A stretch of 64,000 nucleotides of DNA from Mesorhizobium sp. GbtcB19 (GCF_019091085.1 NZ_JAGXJY010000014.1:62001-126000), one strand, 5' to 3'. Shown: positions 53,174 to 60,967, counted from the stretch's first letter. Numbers and translations: made by a program. Notes: generated by a model from the sequence alone, not told the origin.

Positions 53174-54606
53174 CAGTCAAGCGCCCCAAGCACCTTGCTG
53201 ATCACGTCCGGGCTGTCCGGATTCTGGCCGTCGATCCAGATTATCTGCGGATCGACGATTCCAAGCTCATCCTTCTCGCGGGGCGGGTGCAGGTAGACGG
53301 CCAGCACCTTGATCGGCGCTTCGCTGCGCGACCGGCCAAGTTTGCTGACATGCCTGAGTCGAGCCCGTACCCAGGTCGGCTGCGACTGGCCAAAAACCAC
53401 GACCATACCGCTGCACTCAAGAATGGTTTCCTCAAAGTCCCGTAATATATCTTCGGGCAGCCCTTTAAAAACAGGCAGGACGACGCGCCTTTTTCTGGCC
53501 TCGATACTCTCGATACTGTTGGCAAGGACTTTAGCGAGTTCAAAATCGGTTTGATCGCTATCGACAAATATAGAGGCACTGGAGGAAGGCTGGCCAGGTG
53601 GCCTGGATTTGTCCTGCTGGGCCGCGAATCGTACAATTCTGGCCTTGAATTCTTCCATCCCCGTAGCGTTCAATTCCGGTGCAACGAACAGGCGGGCATC
53701 CCTGTGCTCCTCGCGCGCCTTGCGGTCGATATCCGGGCGACACCAAAGGAAAGGTTTGAGGCCCTCGGCCTTGGCTATGTCATACTGGCTGCAAGCATAG
53801 CCCTCGGGAAGATCGGGTGGGCGACGCTCCGACCATTCGCCCAGAAGCTGTACGAACATCGATGCGCGACGACAATCCGCTGCGAATGCCTGACGGAACT
53901 CGGCTCCGCCTTGCGGATAATTGTCTTCCGAAATCACGGCAATGTCGTATTGTTCCAGGTAGCTCTTCAGCCTGCTTCTTTCGGCTTCCAGATCTCCGGT
54001 GACCTGGGCCAGAAGCACGGTCTTTCCCTCGACCGATGGAGCGGAAGATTTCGGGGTTTTGCGCCTTTCGACCGGTACCCCTGCCTGCCTGCGTAAAGCA
54101 GTCAACTCAGAGCGAAGCTTTTCGGCCAAGTCGGCGATCTTGAGGCAGAACCGTTCCTTGTCCATCTCCAAGTCGATCGGGATGGGAGCCGACGTTTCCG
54201 GAGGGCGGTACCAGAAGGGGGTCGAGATCAGCGTATCCAGCGGCGGAGTGCACTCGGCCCGATTTTCGATCGGCAGTATTTCTACAGCAAAAATCTTGCC
54301 TTCAGAATTATTTCTCTGGCTGAAAGCAGTCAATTCAGCAAGAGTCCAGTCACGTACGATATAGCTGGGGGATACAATCGGGAGGAATAAAGCGGATAAC
54401 CTCGCCTTTTCCGTCAATTGCTTGAGATGCTCGTTTCCCTTAAGCGCGGAAGTGTCGAAAAATATTGAAATATCTGTGCCAAGCCGTTGCTTCAGTGCTA
54501 TCTGAAGATGCTTGACAAAGCTGGAGACCCAAGGGGCATCACCCTCATTGTCATTGTGCGCATAGCTGACGAAGATATCGTATTCGAACCGATCATCGAA
54601 TGCCAT
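53173..54606 (-). CDS. TIR-domain protein with two further TIR-like domains
   Basis: The 477-residue protein opens with a TIR domain (EYDIFVSYAHNDNEG, then SPSYIVRDWTLAELTAF), in which Glu91 of the S-x7-W-x3-E pattern occupies the NADase catalytic position. A second Rossmann-like domain (about 185-330) begins TVLLAQVTGDLEAERSRLKS and a third (about 350-477) contains VVVFGQSQPTWVRARL and LAVYLHPPREKDEL, both resembling TIR-like modules. ATG 54606 has AGGAGG upstream (a 12-base spacer); a TTG at 54630 is possible. It is translationally coupled to the giant NTPase. TIR domains in such pairs commonly degrade NAD+ or make cyclic-ADP-ribose signals; here that is inferred. Confidence 0.88.
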   Translation of the reverse strand: MAFDDRFEYDIFVSYAHNDNEGDAPWVSSFVKHLQIALKQRLGTDISIFFDTSALKGNEHLKQLTEKARLSALFLPIVSPSYIVRDWTLAELTAFSQRNNSEGKIFAVEILPIENRAECTPPLDTLISTPFWYRPPETSAPIPIDLEMDKERFCLKIADLAEKLRSELTALRRQAGVPVERRKTPKSSAPSVEGKTVLLAQVTGDLEAERSRLKSYLEQYDIAVISEDNYPQGGAEFRQAFAADCRRASMFVQLLGEWSERRPPDLPEGYACSQYDIAKAEGLKPFLWCRPDIDRKAREEHRDARLFVAPELNATGMEEFKARIVRFAAQQDKSRPPGQPSSSASIFVDSDQTDFELAKVLANSIESIEARKRRVVLPVFKGLPEDILRDFEETILECSGMVVVFGQSQPTWVRARLRHVSKLGRSRSEAPIKVLAVYLHPPREKDELGIVDPQIIWIDGQNPDSPDVISKVLGALD

Positions 54607-55131
54607 GGAGAAGTCGCCCCTCCTGCCCAAATTTATTGTAGCGGTTGCTTAGAAAACACACAAGACGATCCTAATTAAGCGATACCATTTACTAGGATAG
54701 TGCGTCGTGAACGGGTTCACTTGACCGCGAGCCCGATGCCTCCCCTGCCAGGGAATATGCCCGGTCACCGGGTTCAGCCGACGCGCCTTGGAAATCTTCA
54801 CAGCGGTAGCAGGAGGCGTTCGGATGAATCGGGGCGCCGTCTTTCCATCGCGGCTTTCCCCCATTCTATGTGGCTGGAGCACAAATCGTGGAGACCAGCA
54901 TCATGCTGAAGACGATCGCGATCGGGGCAGATCCCGGCATTGCCGGGTCTCCAGGTGCCGGCGTCGATCCATAAAATATCGAAAAACACACACGGTCCGG
55001 CGCCCGTTTCAGATTGCAATGGAGATTACGCAATCACGGCTGTGGGCGACGGCCGCCGGCGCTGGACCTCGGTCCTTCCGGCGACTATGCAAAGACTATC
55101 ATAAACCCGTGATAACAGGGGCTTGAGTCGC
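54607..55131. other. AT-rich promoter and palindrome-rich gap upstream of the TIR gene
   Basis: 525 bases without a supported gene. Bases 54630-54700 are AT-rich and probably hold the minus-strand promoter of the TIR-NTPase pair. Three perfect dyads follow: GTGAACGGGTTCAC (54707-54720), CCCGGTCACCGGG (54760-54772) and CCCGGCATTGCCGGG (54933-54947). Small ORFs in the gap lack family resemblance. Confidence 0.5.
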
Positions 55132-55893
55132 GTGAAAGTCAGATATGTCGCCGGCGTGAGCTGGCCGCGCAGCGGGCATCATCTGATGCATCGCCTTGCG
55201 CTCGCCTATTTCGGCGGCGACTTCAGATACTGCCTGTTCTACACCAGCGATCCGGCCTGCTGCGGCAGCGCCCCGTGCACGCGCCGGGGCATGAACTTCA
55301 CGAAAAACCACGACTTCGACCTGTCGGTCCCGATCCTGCCGGACGTGCCCTATCTGATCCAGTGCCGGTCGCTCACGCCGGCGACGATCTCGGACTTCGA
55401 GCTGTACCTGCTGGACGGCGCAGAAGACACGAAGGAAAGCTTCCAGGAGTTCGCGCGCATCCGCGCCGAGGGCTGGGCGGCGTTCATGGCCAAGTGGGTC
55501 GACAGCCCGGTCCGTTTCGAACGCCTCCTGGTGCGCTACGAGGATCTGGTGGCCGATCCTCATCGGGCGTTCGGCGCGGCCGTGCGGTTCTTCGCTCCGG
55601 GCGCGAAGCCGGACCAGGCGCGGCTGGCGCGGGTCATAGAAGGCGAGACCCACGTCGCCGTCACCAAGCAGGACGGTGAAAAGTGGACCGAGAAAGCCGG
55701 CGTGAAGGCGTTTCGCAAGGTGGAGTCCTTCCGCTTTTATGACGCCGGCTTCTTCAACGAGCTCGAAAGCGTCGCGCAGGAAAGGCGGCGCAGCCTTGCC
55801 GTCGCGCCACAGGCAGGACCGGCAAGAGGTGTGGCCAGGCGCGCGCTCGACGGGCTTGCCCGCTCCGCCCGGCTGGTCGGGATTGGCCGATAG
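55132..55893 (+). CDS. Sulfotransferase-like protein
   Basis: The 253-residue product begins VRYVAGVSWPRSGHHLMHRL, where SWPRSGHH fits the 5'-phosphosulfate-binding loop of PAPS-dependent sulfotransferases, and has RYEDLVADPHRAF, the pattern preceding the 3'-phosphate site. A Cys-rich insertion DPACCGSAPCTRRG follows. GTG 55132 is preferred over the TTG at 55123 because AGGGG then has normal spacing. With the glycosyltransferase on the other side of the NTPase gene, a role in modifying surface glycans is possible. Its TAG stop is at a RIME-like edge. Confidence 0.75.
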   Translation: MKVRYVAGVSWPRSGHHLMHRLALAYFGGDFRYCLFYTSDPACCGSAPCTRRGMNFTKNHDFDLSVPILPDVPYLIQCRSLTPATISDFELYLLDGAEDTKESFQEFARIRAEGWAAFMAKWVDSPVRFERLLVRYEDLVADPHRAFGAAVRFFAPGAKPDQARLARVIEGETHVAVTKQDGEKWTEKAGVKAFRKVESFRFYDAGFFNELESVAQERRRSLAVAPQAGPARGVARRALDGLARSARLVGIGR

Positions 55894-56025
55894 GGCAATT
55901 TCAGGAAAAGTGTGTCGCGGTTGGGGGCGGCTTGCCGCAGCACGGAAACGGCGAACCGCTCATCTTCTTGTTTTGGCGCAATTCCGGACGGAAAGCCGCT
56001 CACACTTTTCCTGAAATTGCTCTAG
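55891..56025. repeat. RIME-like repeat, full element with 20-base perfect inverted ends
   Basis: GCAATTTCAGGAAAAGTGTG (55895-55914) and CACACTTTTCCTGAAATTGC (56001-56020) are perfect inverted repeats around the core GCGCAATTCCGGACGGAAAG. The left edge gives the TAG stop of the sulfotransferase gene; the right part encodes the last residues of the next gene on the minus strand. Confidence 0.85.
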
Positions 56026-56437
56026 CAGCTGGAACCGGCGAATTGCCGGCGCAGCTGATAATTCCCGCATTGGCCAGACCGGCAAGCCGCTCGGCGTCGC
56101 TTCGCGCCAGCCCGATCAGCAACCGGTTTTCCAGCTCCGCCGGAAGGTCGGAAACCAAATCGCAGACAAGCCAGTCGTCACACGGATCCCGCACCGCCAT
56201 GAACCTCACCGGTGCCGCCTGTCGCTTCAGCCCGCCGAGATTTCCGATAAGCGCCGACCGTCGCGGCGCCCGCGGCTGTGATTGCGGGAGGAATTCATTC
56301 GCCTGCCGGGCGATCCGCTCGGCCTCTTCGCGCGTCAACCCAAGCAGCAATATGTCCGGCATCCGCGCCGGCAAATCCGACAGCAGATCATACACCATCC
56401 ATTGGCCGCACGGATCCTGTAAGGCGGTAAACCTCAT
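56000..56437 (-). CDS. Small protein with an internal duplication of a ~50-residue domain
   Basis: In the 145-residue product residues 1-50 (MRFTALQDPCGQWMVYDLLS to ARQANEFL) and 77-125 (VRFMAVRDPCDDWLVCDLVS to GLANAGI) are two copies of the same module, sharing RF-x-A-x-x-DPC-x-x-W-x-V-x-DL-x-SDLP. Conservation of the duplication in this frame supports it as a real gene. I know no function. ATG 56437 is chosen; the frame is open further to a TTG at 56536. The last seven residues (RAISGKV) are encoded by the edge of a RIME-like repeat, so the native C-terminus may have been lost. Confidence 0.65.
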   Translation of the reverse strand: MRFTALQDPCGQWMVYDLLSDLPARMPDILLLGLTREEAERIARQANEFLPQSQPRAPRRSALIGNLGGLKRQAAPVRFMAVRDPCDDWLVCDLVSDLPAELENRLLIGLARSDAERLAGLANAGIISCAGNSPVPAARAISGKV

Positions 56438-56747
56438 GACCAATTTTTGTTCTGGTATGCCCCAACGTAACGATTTGCGGGAATGATCCCCGCGAACCTG
56501 CCCGGCTGAATTGTCTTCAGCACTTTCAGCAAACAATATAGTCGTCGGGGATCCGGCAAAAGGGGCTCTACAGTCCCTTGAAGATACGACTCAAGTCCGA
56601 GGGGCGGCTGACATTGTCGCGTCGATGAACACTGCCTGGATGCGCGAAGTCGAGCGCCTGAAGTTTGCGCGATCTACAGCTCTCGCGATGGTTCGAGCGC
56701 AAACCGGTGTCGGGCGCGGCGTTGAAGGCTGCCTGGCCTAAACGCGA

Positions 56748-56771
56748 AAAGCCGCGGAGAACCGCGGCTTT
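56748..56771 (-). terminator. Hairpin terminator after the tRNA-Gly pseudogene
   Basis: AAAGCCGCGG, AGAA loop, CCGCGGCTTT. It is placed relative to the decayed tRNA just as the 57688-57713 hairpin is to the intact tRNA-Gly, so it is probably the fossil terminator of a former tRNA gene. Confidence 0.7.
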
Positions 56772-56798
56772 CCGATTGCTAGATCGCTGGCGAGAAAC

Positions 56799-56863
56799 TG
56801 GAGCGGGTGAGGCGATTCAAACGCCGACCCGAAGGATATGCTCTGCCGCCGAGCGGCACCGGC
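56799..56863 (-). pseudogene. Decayed tRNA-Gly copy lacking its anticodon arm
   Basis: Read on the minus strand, this 65-base sequence parallels the intact tRNA-Gly at 57739-57813: acceptor GCCGGTG/CACCCGC (one mismatch), the D arm GCTC-GAGC, the T arm as GGCGTTTGAATCGCC, and the CCA end. Nine bases that include the anticodon (GCC) and the anticodon stem are missing, plus one base before the T stem, and the T loop has TTTGA for TTCGA. The flank GAAACTGGA on the 3' side is also shared, so this is a full-length paralogue that decayed. It occupies part of the 505-base gap with its terminator; nothing else is seen there. Confidence 0.8.
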
Positions 56864-56942
56864 TCGCGCCACTTCCGGACCGCCGGTGGCGCTCAGGCAG
56901 GCCTGGTCGCACCGGCGGCCATTTTATGAAGAGCAAATATCG

Positions 56943-57338
56943 TCAGCCGTTCGGATAGTAGCCGCCGTCGGCGCCGCCGCCCATATAGGTGCCCTGGCCG
57001 GTGTCGACCTGAAGCCGCTGGTCCAGATCATTGACCTGGCCCAACATGGAACGGCCTCCGGAGGTCAAGGCGGTGCGCTGGATGGTGTCCGCCTGCTGCA
57101 TGAGGTCGCGGGCCTGGTCCTGCGTGATCTTGCCGACCTCCCTGGCCTCGCGGATACCCTGTTTCACGCCCAGCAGCTGCTGCATCGCGGCTCTGGCTTC
57201 CGGGTCCGCCGGCACCGATGCCGTGGTCGTGGTGTCGACGGGCACTATGCGGTGGCGGTGCACCGCATAGGCGCTCGAAAGCGGTATGGCCGCGAGGATC
57301 GAGGCGGCAATGAGCGTTTTGGATGTGAAAGAGCGCAT
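56943..57338 (-). CDS. Secreted protein of unknown function (131 residues)
   Basis: The 131-residue protein has a signal peptide (KTLIAASILAAIPLSSAYA) and a mature helical part containing LLGVKQGIREAREVGKITQD, which looks like a short EF-hand-free helical bundle, then a Gly/Tyr-rich end (TYMGGGADGGYYPNG). AAGGAG lies 7 bases before the ATG. It stands alone between the decayed and the intact tRNA-Gly genes. Family not recognised. Confidence 0.7.
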   Translation of the reverse strand: MRSFTSKTLIAASILAAIPLSSAYAVHRHRIVPVDTTTTASVPADPEARAAMQQLLGVKQGIREAREVGKITQDQARDLMQQADTIQRTALTSGGRSMLGQVNDLDQRLQVDTGQGTYMGGGADGGYYPNG

Positions 57339-57575
57339 GAGGACTCTCCTTGCGATGGAGAAGCGGTAAAATCGCTTCTGAAACGGGCCGTCTGGTCGCG
57401 TCGTGTCGCGGTGTCAGTCACTCATCGCCGGCGGTTCTCGGCCCAGGGCGGATATAGCGGCCGTCCTGGCGTTGAAACGGCCATGGAACGCAAACGTTAT
57501 CCGAAGTGATCGAAGGTTGGATCGGCGGTCTCGCGCAACGCCGAAGGCGAGGCTTGGAGCCGGATATCGCTCAAC

Positions 57576-57617
57576 GCCGGATATCAACGGCCGGATATCA
57601 ACGGCCGGATATCAACG
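57576..57617. repeat. Tandem repeat, three 14-base units
   Basis: GCCGGATATCAACG occurs three times in a row without change (57576-57589, 57590-57603, 57604-57617). It lies in the 400-base gap between the secreted protein and tRNA-Gly genes, which otherwise shows only the tRNA terminator. Confidence 0.9.
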
Positions 57618-57687
57618 ATTGTGTGAAGCGAACCGGACCGAGACGGCGGATTGGCGTAGCTTGACCAGTGCCGCCGCCTGAAAATGA

Positions 57688-57713
57688 AAAAGGCCGGATC
57701 GATCCGGCCTTTT
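57688..57713 (-). terminator. Terminator of the tRNA-Gly gene
   Basis: AAAAGGCCGGATC is followed by its exact complement GATCCGGCCTTTT, a 26-base perfect palindrome ending in T4 on either strand. It is 26 bases downstream of the tRNA 3' end. Confidence 0.85.
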
Positions 57714-57738
57714 CAGTGCTTAATTTCCTTGAGGAAAC

Positions 57739-57813
57739 TGGAGCGGGTGAGGCGATTCGAACGCCCGACCCCAACCTTGGCAAGGTTGTGCTCTACCCCT
57801 GAGCTACACCCGC
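57739..57813 (-). tRNA. tRNA-Gly (anticodon GCC)
   Basis: On the minus strand the gene reads GCGGGTG acceptor, D arm GCTC-AGGGGTA-GAGC, anticodon stem-loop AACCTTGCCAAGGTT with anticodon GCC, T arm with GTTCGAATC, closing CACCCGC-T-CCA. The CCA is encoded. The 75-base length and all stems are regular. Confidence 0.97.
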
Positions 57814-58012
57814 TCGCGCGGCCTCGGGCCGCAAGCCGGGCCTATATGGCCGAAGAGCGCGGCGATTGCAACAGGGAAATGACGGTCTTTTTCCGGCGGC
57901 CCGCAAGTGCCTGAATCCAGAGCCGCAAACGTTGGCCCAGCCGGCACGGCCTTGCCGGGATGGCACCGTTCGCCGTAAACGGCATGACGCTTCCCGATGC
58001 TGCGAGGACCGA

Positions 58013-58507
58013 ATGCCGAAGACCGAAGCCGAGCTCAACGCCTTTCTTGCCGATCTCGGCATTGCCGTCTCGACGGTGCGGCATCCGCCGCTGTTCACGG
58101 TCGCCGATTCGCAGGCCCTGCGCGGTGAAATTCACGGCGGCCACACCAAGAACCTGTTCCTCAAGGACAAGAAGGACAATTATTTCCTGGTCACCGTCGG
58201 CGAGGAGGCCGTGGTCGACCTGAAGCAGATCCACCATTTGATCGGCGCGGCCGGCCGGGTGTCGTTCGGCAGACCGGAGATGCTGATGGAGCTGCTCGGC
58301 GTCATTCCAGGCGCGGTCACCGTCTTCGGCCTGATCAACGACACGCAGGGCAAGGTCAAGGCGGTGCTCGATCAGGAGTTGATGAACCACGACGTCATCA
58401 ACGGCCATCCGCTGACCAATGAGGCGACGACCTCGATCGCGGCCGCCGATCTGATCAGATTCGTCGAGGCAACCGGCCACGATCCTGTTATCTTGAAGGT
58501 CTCATAA
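58013..58507 (+). CDS. YbaK/ProXp-type aminoacyl-tRNA deacylase domain protein
   Basis: The 164-residue YbaK-fold protein is annotated in other genomes as prolyl-tRNA synthetase-associated domain. Motifs seen are the Lys in GHTKNLFLKDKKDNYFLVTV (in part GGHTKNLFLKDKK), SFGRPEMLMELLGVIPGAVT and FGLINDTQGKVKAVLDQELM. Such proteins hydrolyse mischarged Ala-tRNA-Pro. ATG 58013 follows GAGGACCGA. The upstream part of the ORF is not used. Confidence 0.9.
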   Translation: MPKTEAELNAFLADLGIAVSTVRHPPLFTVADSQALRGEIHGGHTKNLFLKDKKDNYFLVTVGEEAVVDLKQIHHLIGAAGRVSFGRPEMLMELLGVIPGAVTVFGLINDTQGKVKAVLDQELMNHDVINGHPLTNEATTSIAAADLIRFVEATGHDPVILKVS

Positions 58508-58611
58508 TCTCTTGAAAGTCAGGGCCTGATCGCCACATGGAGGGCGGTTCCGAAATCCGACAATGACGCGCCGGGCGCCGACGCCCAGAGCGCGACCGAA
58601 AGGGCGACACG

Positions 58612-59604
58612 ATGAGCGACAACAATCCCTATAGCGGCGCGTTTGGCGGCAATGGCGGCCAGTACGCCCAGACGGTGCAATATGGCGGCGGCGACCGCGC
58701 CAAGGTTTCGCTGGGCGACGCGCCGGCGGCCGCCGACCTGATCAAGGACACGACGACCGCCACCTTCGCCGCCGACGTCATCCAGGAATCGCGCCGCCAG
58801 CCGGTGCTGGTCGATTTCTGGGCGCCGTGGTGCGGGCCGTGCAAGCAGCTGACCCCGCAGCTCGAAAAGGCGGTGCAGGCCGCCGGCGGCAAGGTCAAGC
58901 TGGTCAAGATGAACATCGACGACCATCCTTCGATCGCCGGCCAGCTCGGCATCCAGTCCATTCCCGCGGTCATCGCCTTCAAGGACGGTCAGCCGGTCGA
59001 CGGCTTCATGGGCGCCATTCCCGAAAGCCAGATCACGCAGTTCATCCAGAAGGTCGGCGGCAAGGGCGGCGGCGCGCCGCAGATCGCGGATGCGCTTGCA
59101 GCGGCGAGCGAGGCGCGCACGGCCGGCGACGTCCAGACGGCGGCCGACATCTACGACGCGATCCTGGAGCAGGCGCCGGAGACGATCGAGGCGATCGCCG
59201 CCTTGGGCGAAATCCTGTTCGATGCCGGCGACACGGAAGGCGCCGAAGCGGTGCTGGCGCGGGCGCCCGAGGACAAGAAGGACGCGCCGGCGCTGGCCGC
59301 ACTGCGCGCCAAGATGACGCTCGCGGCGGAAGCGGCCGCACTTGGCAATCCGGCGGAGTTCGAGCGCCGGCTCGCCGCCAATCCGGCCGACCATCAGGCG
59401 CGCTTCGACCTCGCGATGATCCAGAACGCGCGCGGCGAGCGCAATGCCGCCGCCGACAATCTGCTTTCGATCGTCAAGGCCGACCGAACCTGGAACGATG
59501 ACGGCGCCAGGGCGCAGCTGCTGAAGCTGTTCGAGGCCTGGGGAATGACCGACGAGGCGACGCTCGCGGCGAGGCGCAAGCTGTCATCGCTGCTGTTTTC
59601 GTAG
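58612..59604 (+). CDS. Thioredoxin-TPR co-chaperone (CnoX/YbbN-like)
   Basis: The 330-residue protein has a thioredoxin domain with the active site WAPWCGPCKQL (about residue 70-80), then a TPR tail (about 180-330), the layout of E. coli CnoX/YbbN. CnoX helps protect proteins from oxidative damage and hands them to GroEL; unlike E. coli CnoX, CGPC is intact here, so it may also reduce disulfides. Its TAG stop is the edge of a RIME-like repeat. Confidence 0.93.
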   Translation: MSDNNPYSGAFGGNGGQYAQTVQYGGGDRAKVSLGDAPAAADLIKDTTTATFAADVIQESRRQPVLVDFWAPWCGPCKQLTPQLEKAVQAAGGKVKLVKMNIDDHPSIAGQLGIQSIPAVIAFKDGQPVDGFMGAIPESQITQFIQKVGGKGGGAPQIADALAAASEARTAGDVQTAADIYDAILEQAPETIEAIAALGEILFDAGDTEGAEAVLARAPEDKKDAPALAALRAKMTLAAEAAALGNPAEFERRLAANPADHQARFDLAMIQNARGERNAAADNLLSIVKADRTWNDDGARAQLLKLFEAWGMTDEATLAARRKLSSLLFS

Positions 59605-59714
59605 AGCGATCCGGCATTTCACAGAAGCACCGAACCGCTTTAAGGTTTGTTTTGCGCAATTCCAGACGGAAGGCGGCGGGCCTAGCCGATACGCGCTTTT
59701 CCTGGGATTGCCCT
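59602..59714. repeat. RIME-like repeat, full element, at the thioredoxin stop
   Basis: TAGAGCGATCC start, core TTTGCGCAATTCCAGACGG, end CTTTTCCTGGGATTGCCCT. The TAG of the element is the stop codon of the thioredoxin gene. It is in the 270-base gap before the LON-domain gene. Confidence 0.8.
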
Positions 59715-59874
59715 GAAGTTTTTGCCGACTATCGTGGCCGGCAGACTTGAGCAGCGGGGCATCAGCGCCAGATAAAGGCAGTCTGACCGGTCGCTGTCAT
59801 TCGAGACGAGTTTGCCGGGGTGAGAGGAGATCGCGGGTCGATGGGCTTGCCGGCTTGGCTTTGGGAGGGTCGCT

Positions 59875-60546
59875 GTGCGCGTCGGTAACGCACTCTACCG
59901 GCTTGCCAAGGATCTGCCGCCGGCGATCCCGGTGTTTCCGCTCGCCGGCGCGTTGCTCTTGCCTGGCGGCCGCATGCCGCTCAACATTTTCGAGCCGCGC
60001 TACCTGCAGATGATAGACCAGGCGATGGCCGGCTCGCGGCTGATCGGCATGATCCAGCCCAGCCTCGACGGCGCGTTGCGCGACGATGGCGAGCCGGAAC
60101 TGTGCAATGTCGGCTGCGCCGGCCGCATCATCTCGCTCGCCGAGACCGGCGACGGCCGCTACCTGATCTCGCTGCAGGGCGTGTGCCGGTTTCGCATCGG
60201 GCAGGAACTGACGGCAAAGGCGCCGTTCCGGCAGTGCAAGATCGCGCCGTTTCTGGCCGATCTCGAGGAAGACCCGGCCGCCGCCGAGGTCGACCGGCCG
60301 GCGCTGCTCAAGGCGTTTCGCGCCTATCTGCAGGCCAACGATCTCGAGGCGGACTGGGAGAGCGTCAGCCGCGCCGAAAACGGCATGCTGGTCAACGCGC
60401 TGTCGATGATGGCGCCCTACGGGCCGGCCGAGAAGCAGGCGCTGCTGGAAGCGCCGGACCTGAAGACGCGCGCCGAGACGCTGATCGCCATCACCGAAAT
60501 GACGCTGGCGCGCGAGGATGATGAGTTTGGGTCAAGCCTGCAGTAG
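59875..60546 (+). CDS. LON N-terminal substrate-binding domain protein
   Basis: The 223-residue product matches the LON (PUA-like) N-domain without protease: IPVFPLAGALLLPGGRMPLN, FEPRYLQMIDQAM, LISLQGVCRFRIGQEL. The function is unknown beyond a probable substrate-recognition role. It uses GTG 59875, 5 bases after GGGAGGG. A Trm112 gene follows 24 bases after. Confidence 0.93.
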   Translation: MRVGNALYRLAKDLPPAIPVFPLAGALLLPGGRMPLNIFEPRYLQMIDQAMAGSRLIGMIQPSLDGALRDDGEPELCNVGCAGRIISLAETGDGRYLISLQGVCRFRIGQELTAKAPFRQCKIAPFLADLEEDPAAAEVDRPALLKAFRAYLQANDLEADWESVSRAENGMLVNALSMMAPYGPAEKQALLEAPDLKTRAETLIAITEMTLAREDDEFGSSLQ

Positions 60547-60570
60547 TTAGCCGGGACGGGGGTTGGTTTC

Positions 60571-60816
60571 ATGGCGGACGGACGTGACGGGCGGAAGGCC
60601 GAGGTCGACCCGAAGCTTCTGGAATTGCTCGCCTGTCCGCTGACCAAGGGGCCGCTGACCTGGGACCCCGATCGCGGCGAGCTGGTTTCGCGCGTGGCGA
60701 AGCTCGCCTATCCGGTGCGCGACGGCATCCCGATCATGCTGCCTTCGGAGGCGCGCACGATCTCGGCCGAGGACGTGCTGCCGCCTCCGCCGCCGCGGCT
60801 GAGCGGGCCGTCGTGA
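60571..60816 (+). CDS. Trm112 family protein
   Basis: The 81-residue protein has LLELLACPLTKGPL and AYPVRDGIPIML, the Trm112/YcaR pattern. The usual CPxCxG zinc motif is reduced to a single Cys, as in many bacterial members. Trm112 homologues activate methyltransferases; the bacterial partner is not defined. It follows the LON-domain gene in the same direction, probably one operon. Confidence 0.93.
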   Translation: MADGRDGRKAEVDPKLLELLACPLTKGPLTWDPDRGELVSRVAKLAYPVRDGIPIMLPSEARTISAEDVLPPPPPRLSGPS

Positions 60817-60863
60817 GCAGATCCCGCAAGCGGTAGCGATGCGTTAGCAACTATTCGAGGTGC

Positions 60864-60924
60864 TGGCGGGACAGCACCCCCCTCTGTCCTGCCGGACATC
60901 TCCCCCGCAAGGGGGGAGATTGGC
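60864..60924. repeat. Family B repeat, single arm
   Basis: GACAGCACCCCCCTCTGTCC through CCCCCGCAAGGGGGGAGATT matches the right arm of the 4061-4330 and 14802-14968 elements, here without the left arm. It lies in the convergent gap between Trm112 and dnaE2. Confidence 0.8.
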
Positions 60925-60967
60925 AGCTTGGGCGCCGCGCCCTTCTCTCGACGTCCTCAATCTGTGC

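Noticed and set aside
54788..55126. 112-codon plus-strand ORF in the TIR upstream gap
   Set aside because: No recognisable motif; stops abound in neighbouring frames and it covers the dyads. A 24-codon ORF from 54903 was also rejected as too short to support.
56437..56536. TTG-start extension of the duplicated-module protein
   Set aside because: It adds 33 residues without motif or ribosome site; the ATG at 56437 coincides with the start of the first repeat module.
57576..57617. Possible CRISPR-like array
   Set aside because: Units are adjacent with no spacers and no cas genes are present; it is a tandem repeat.
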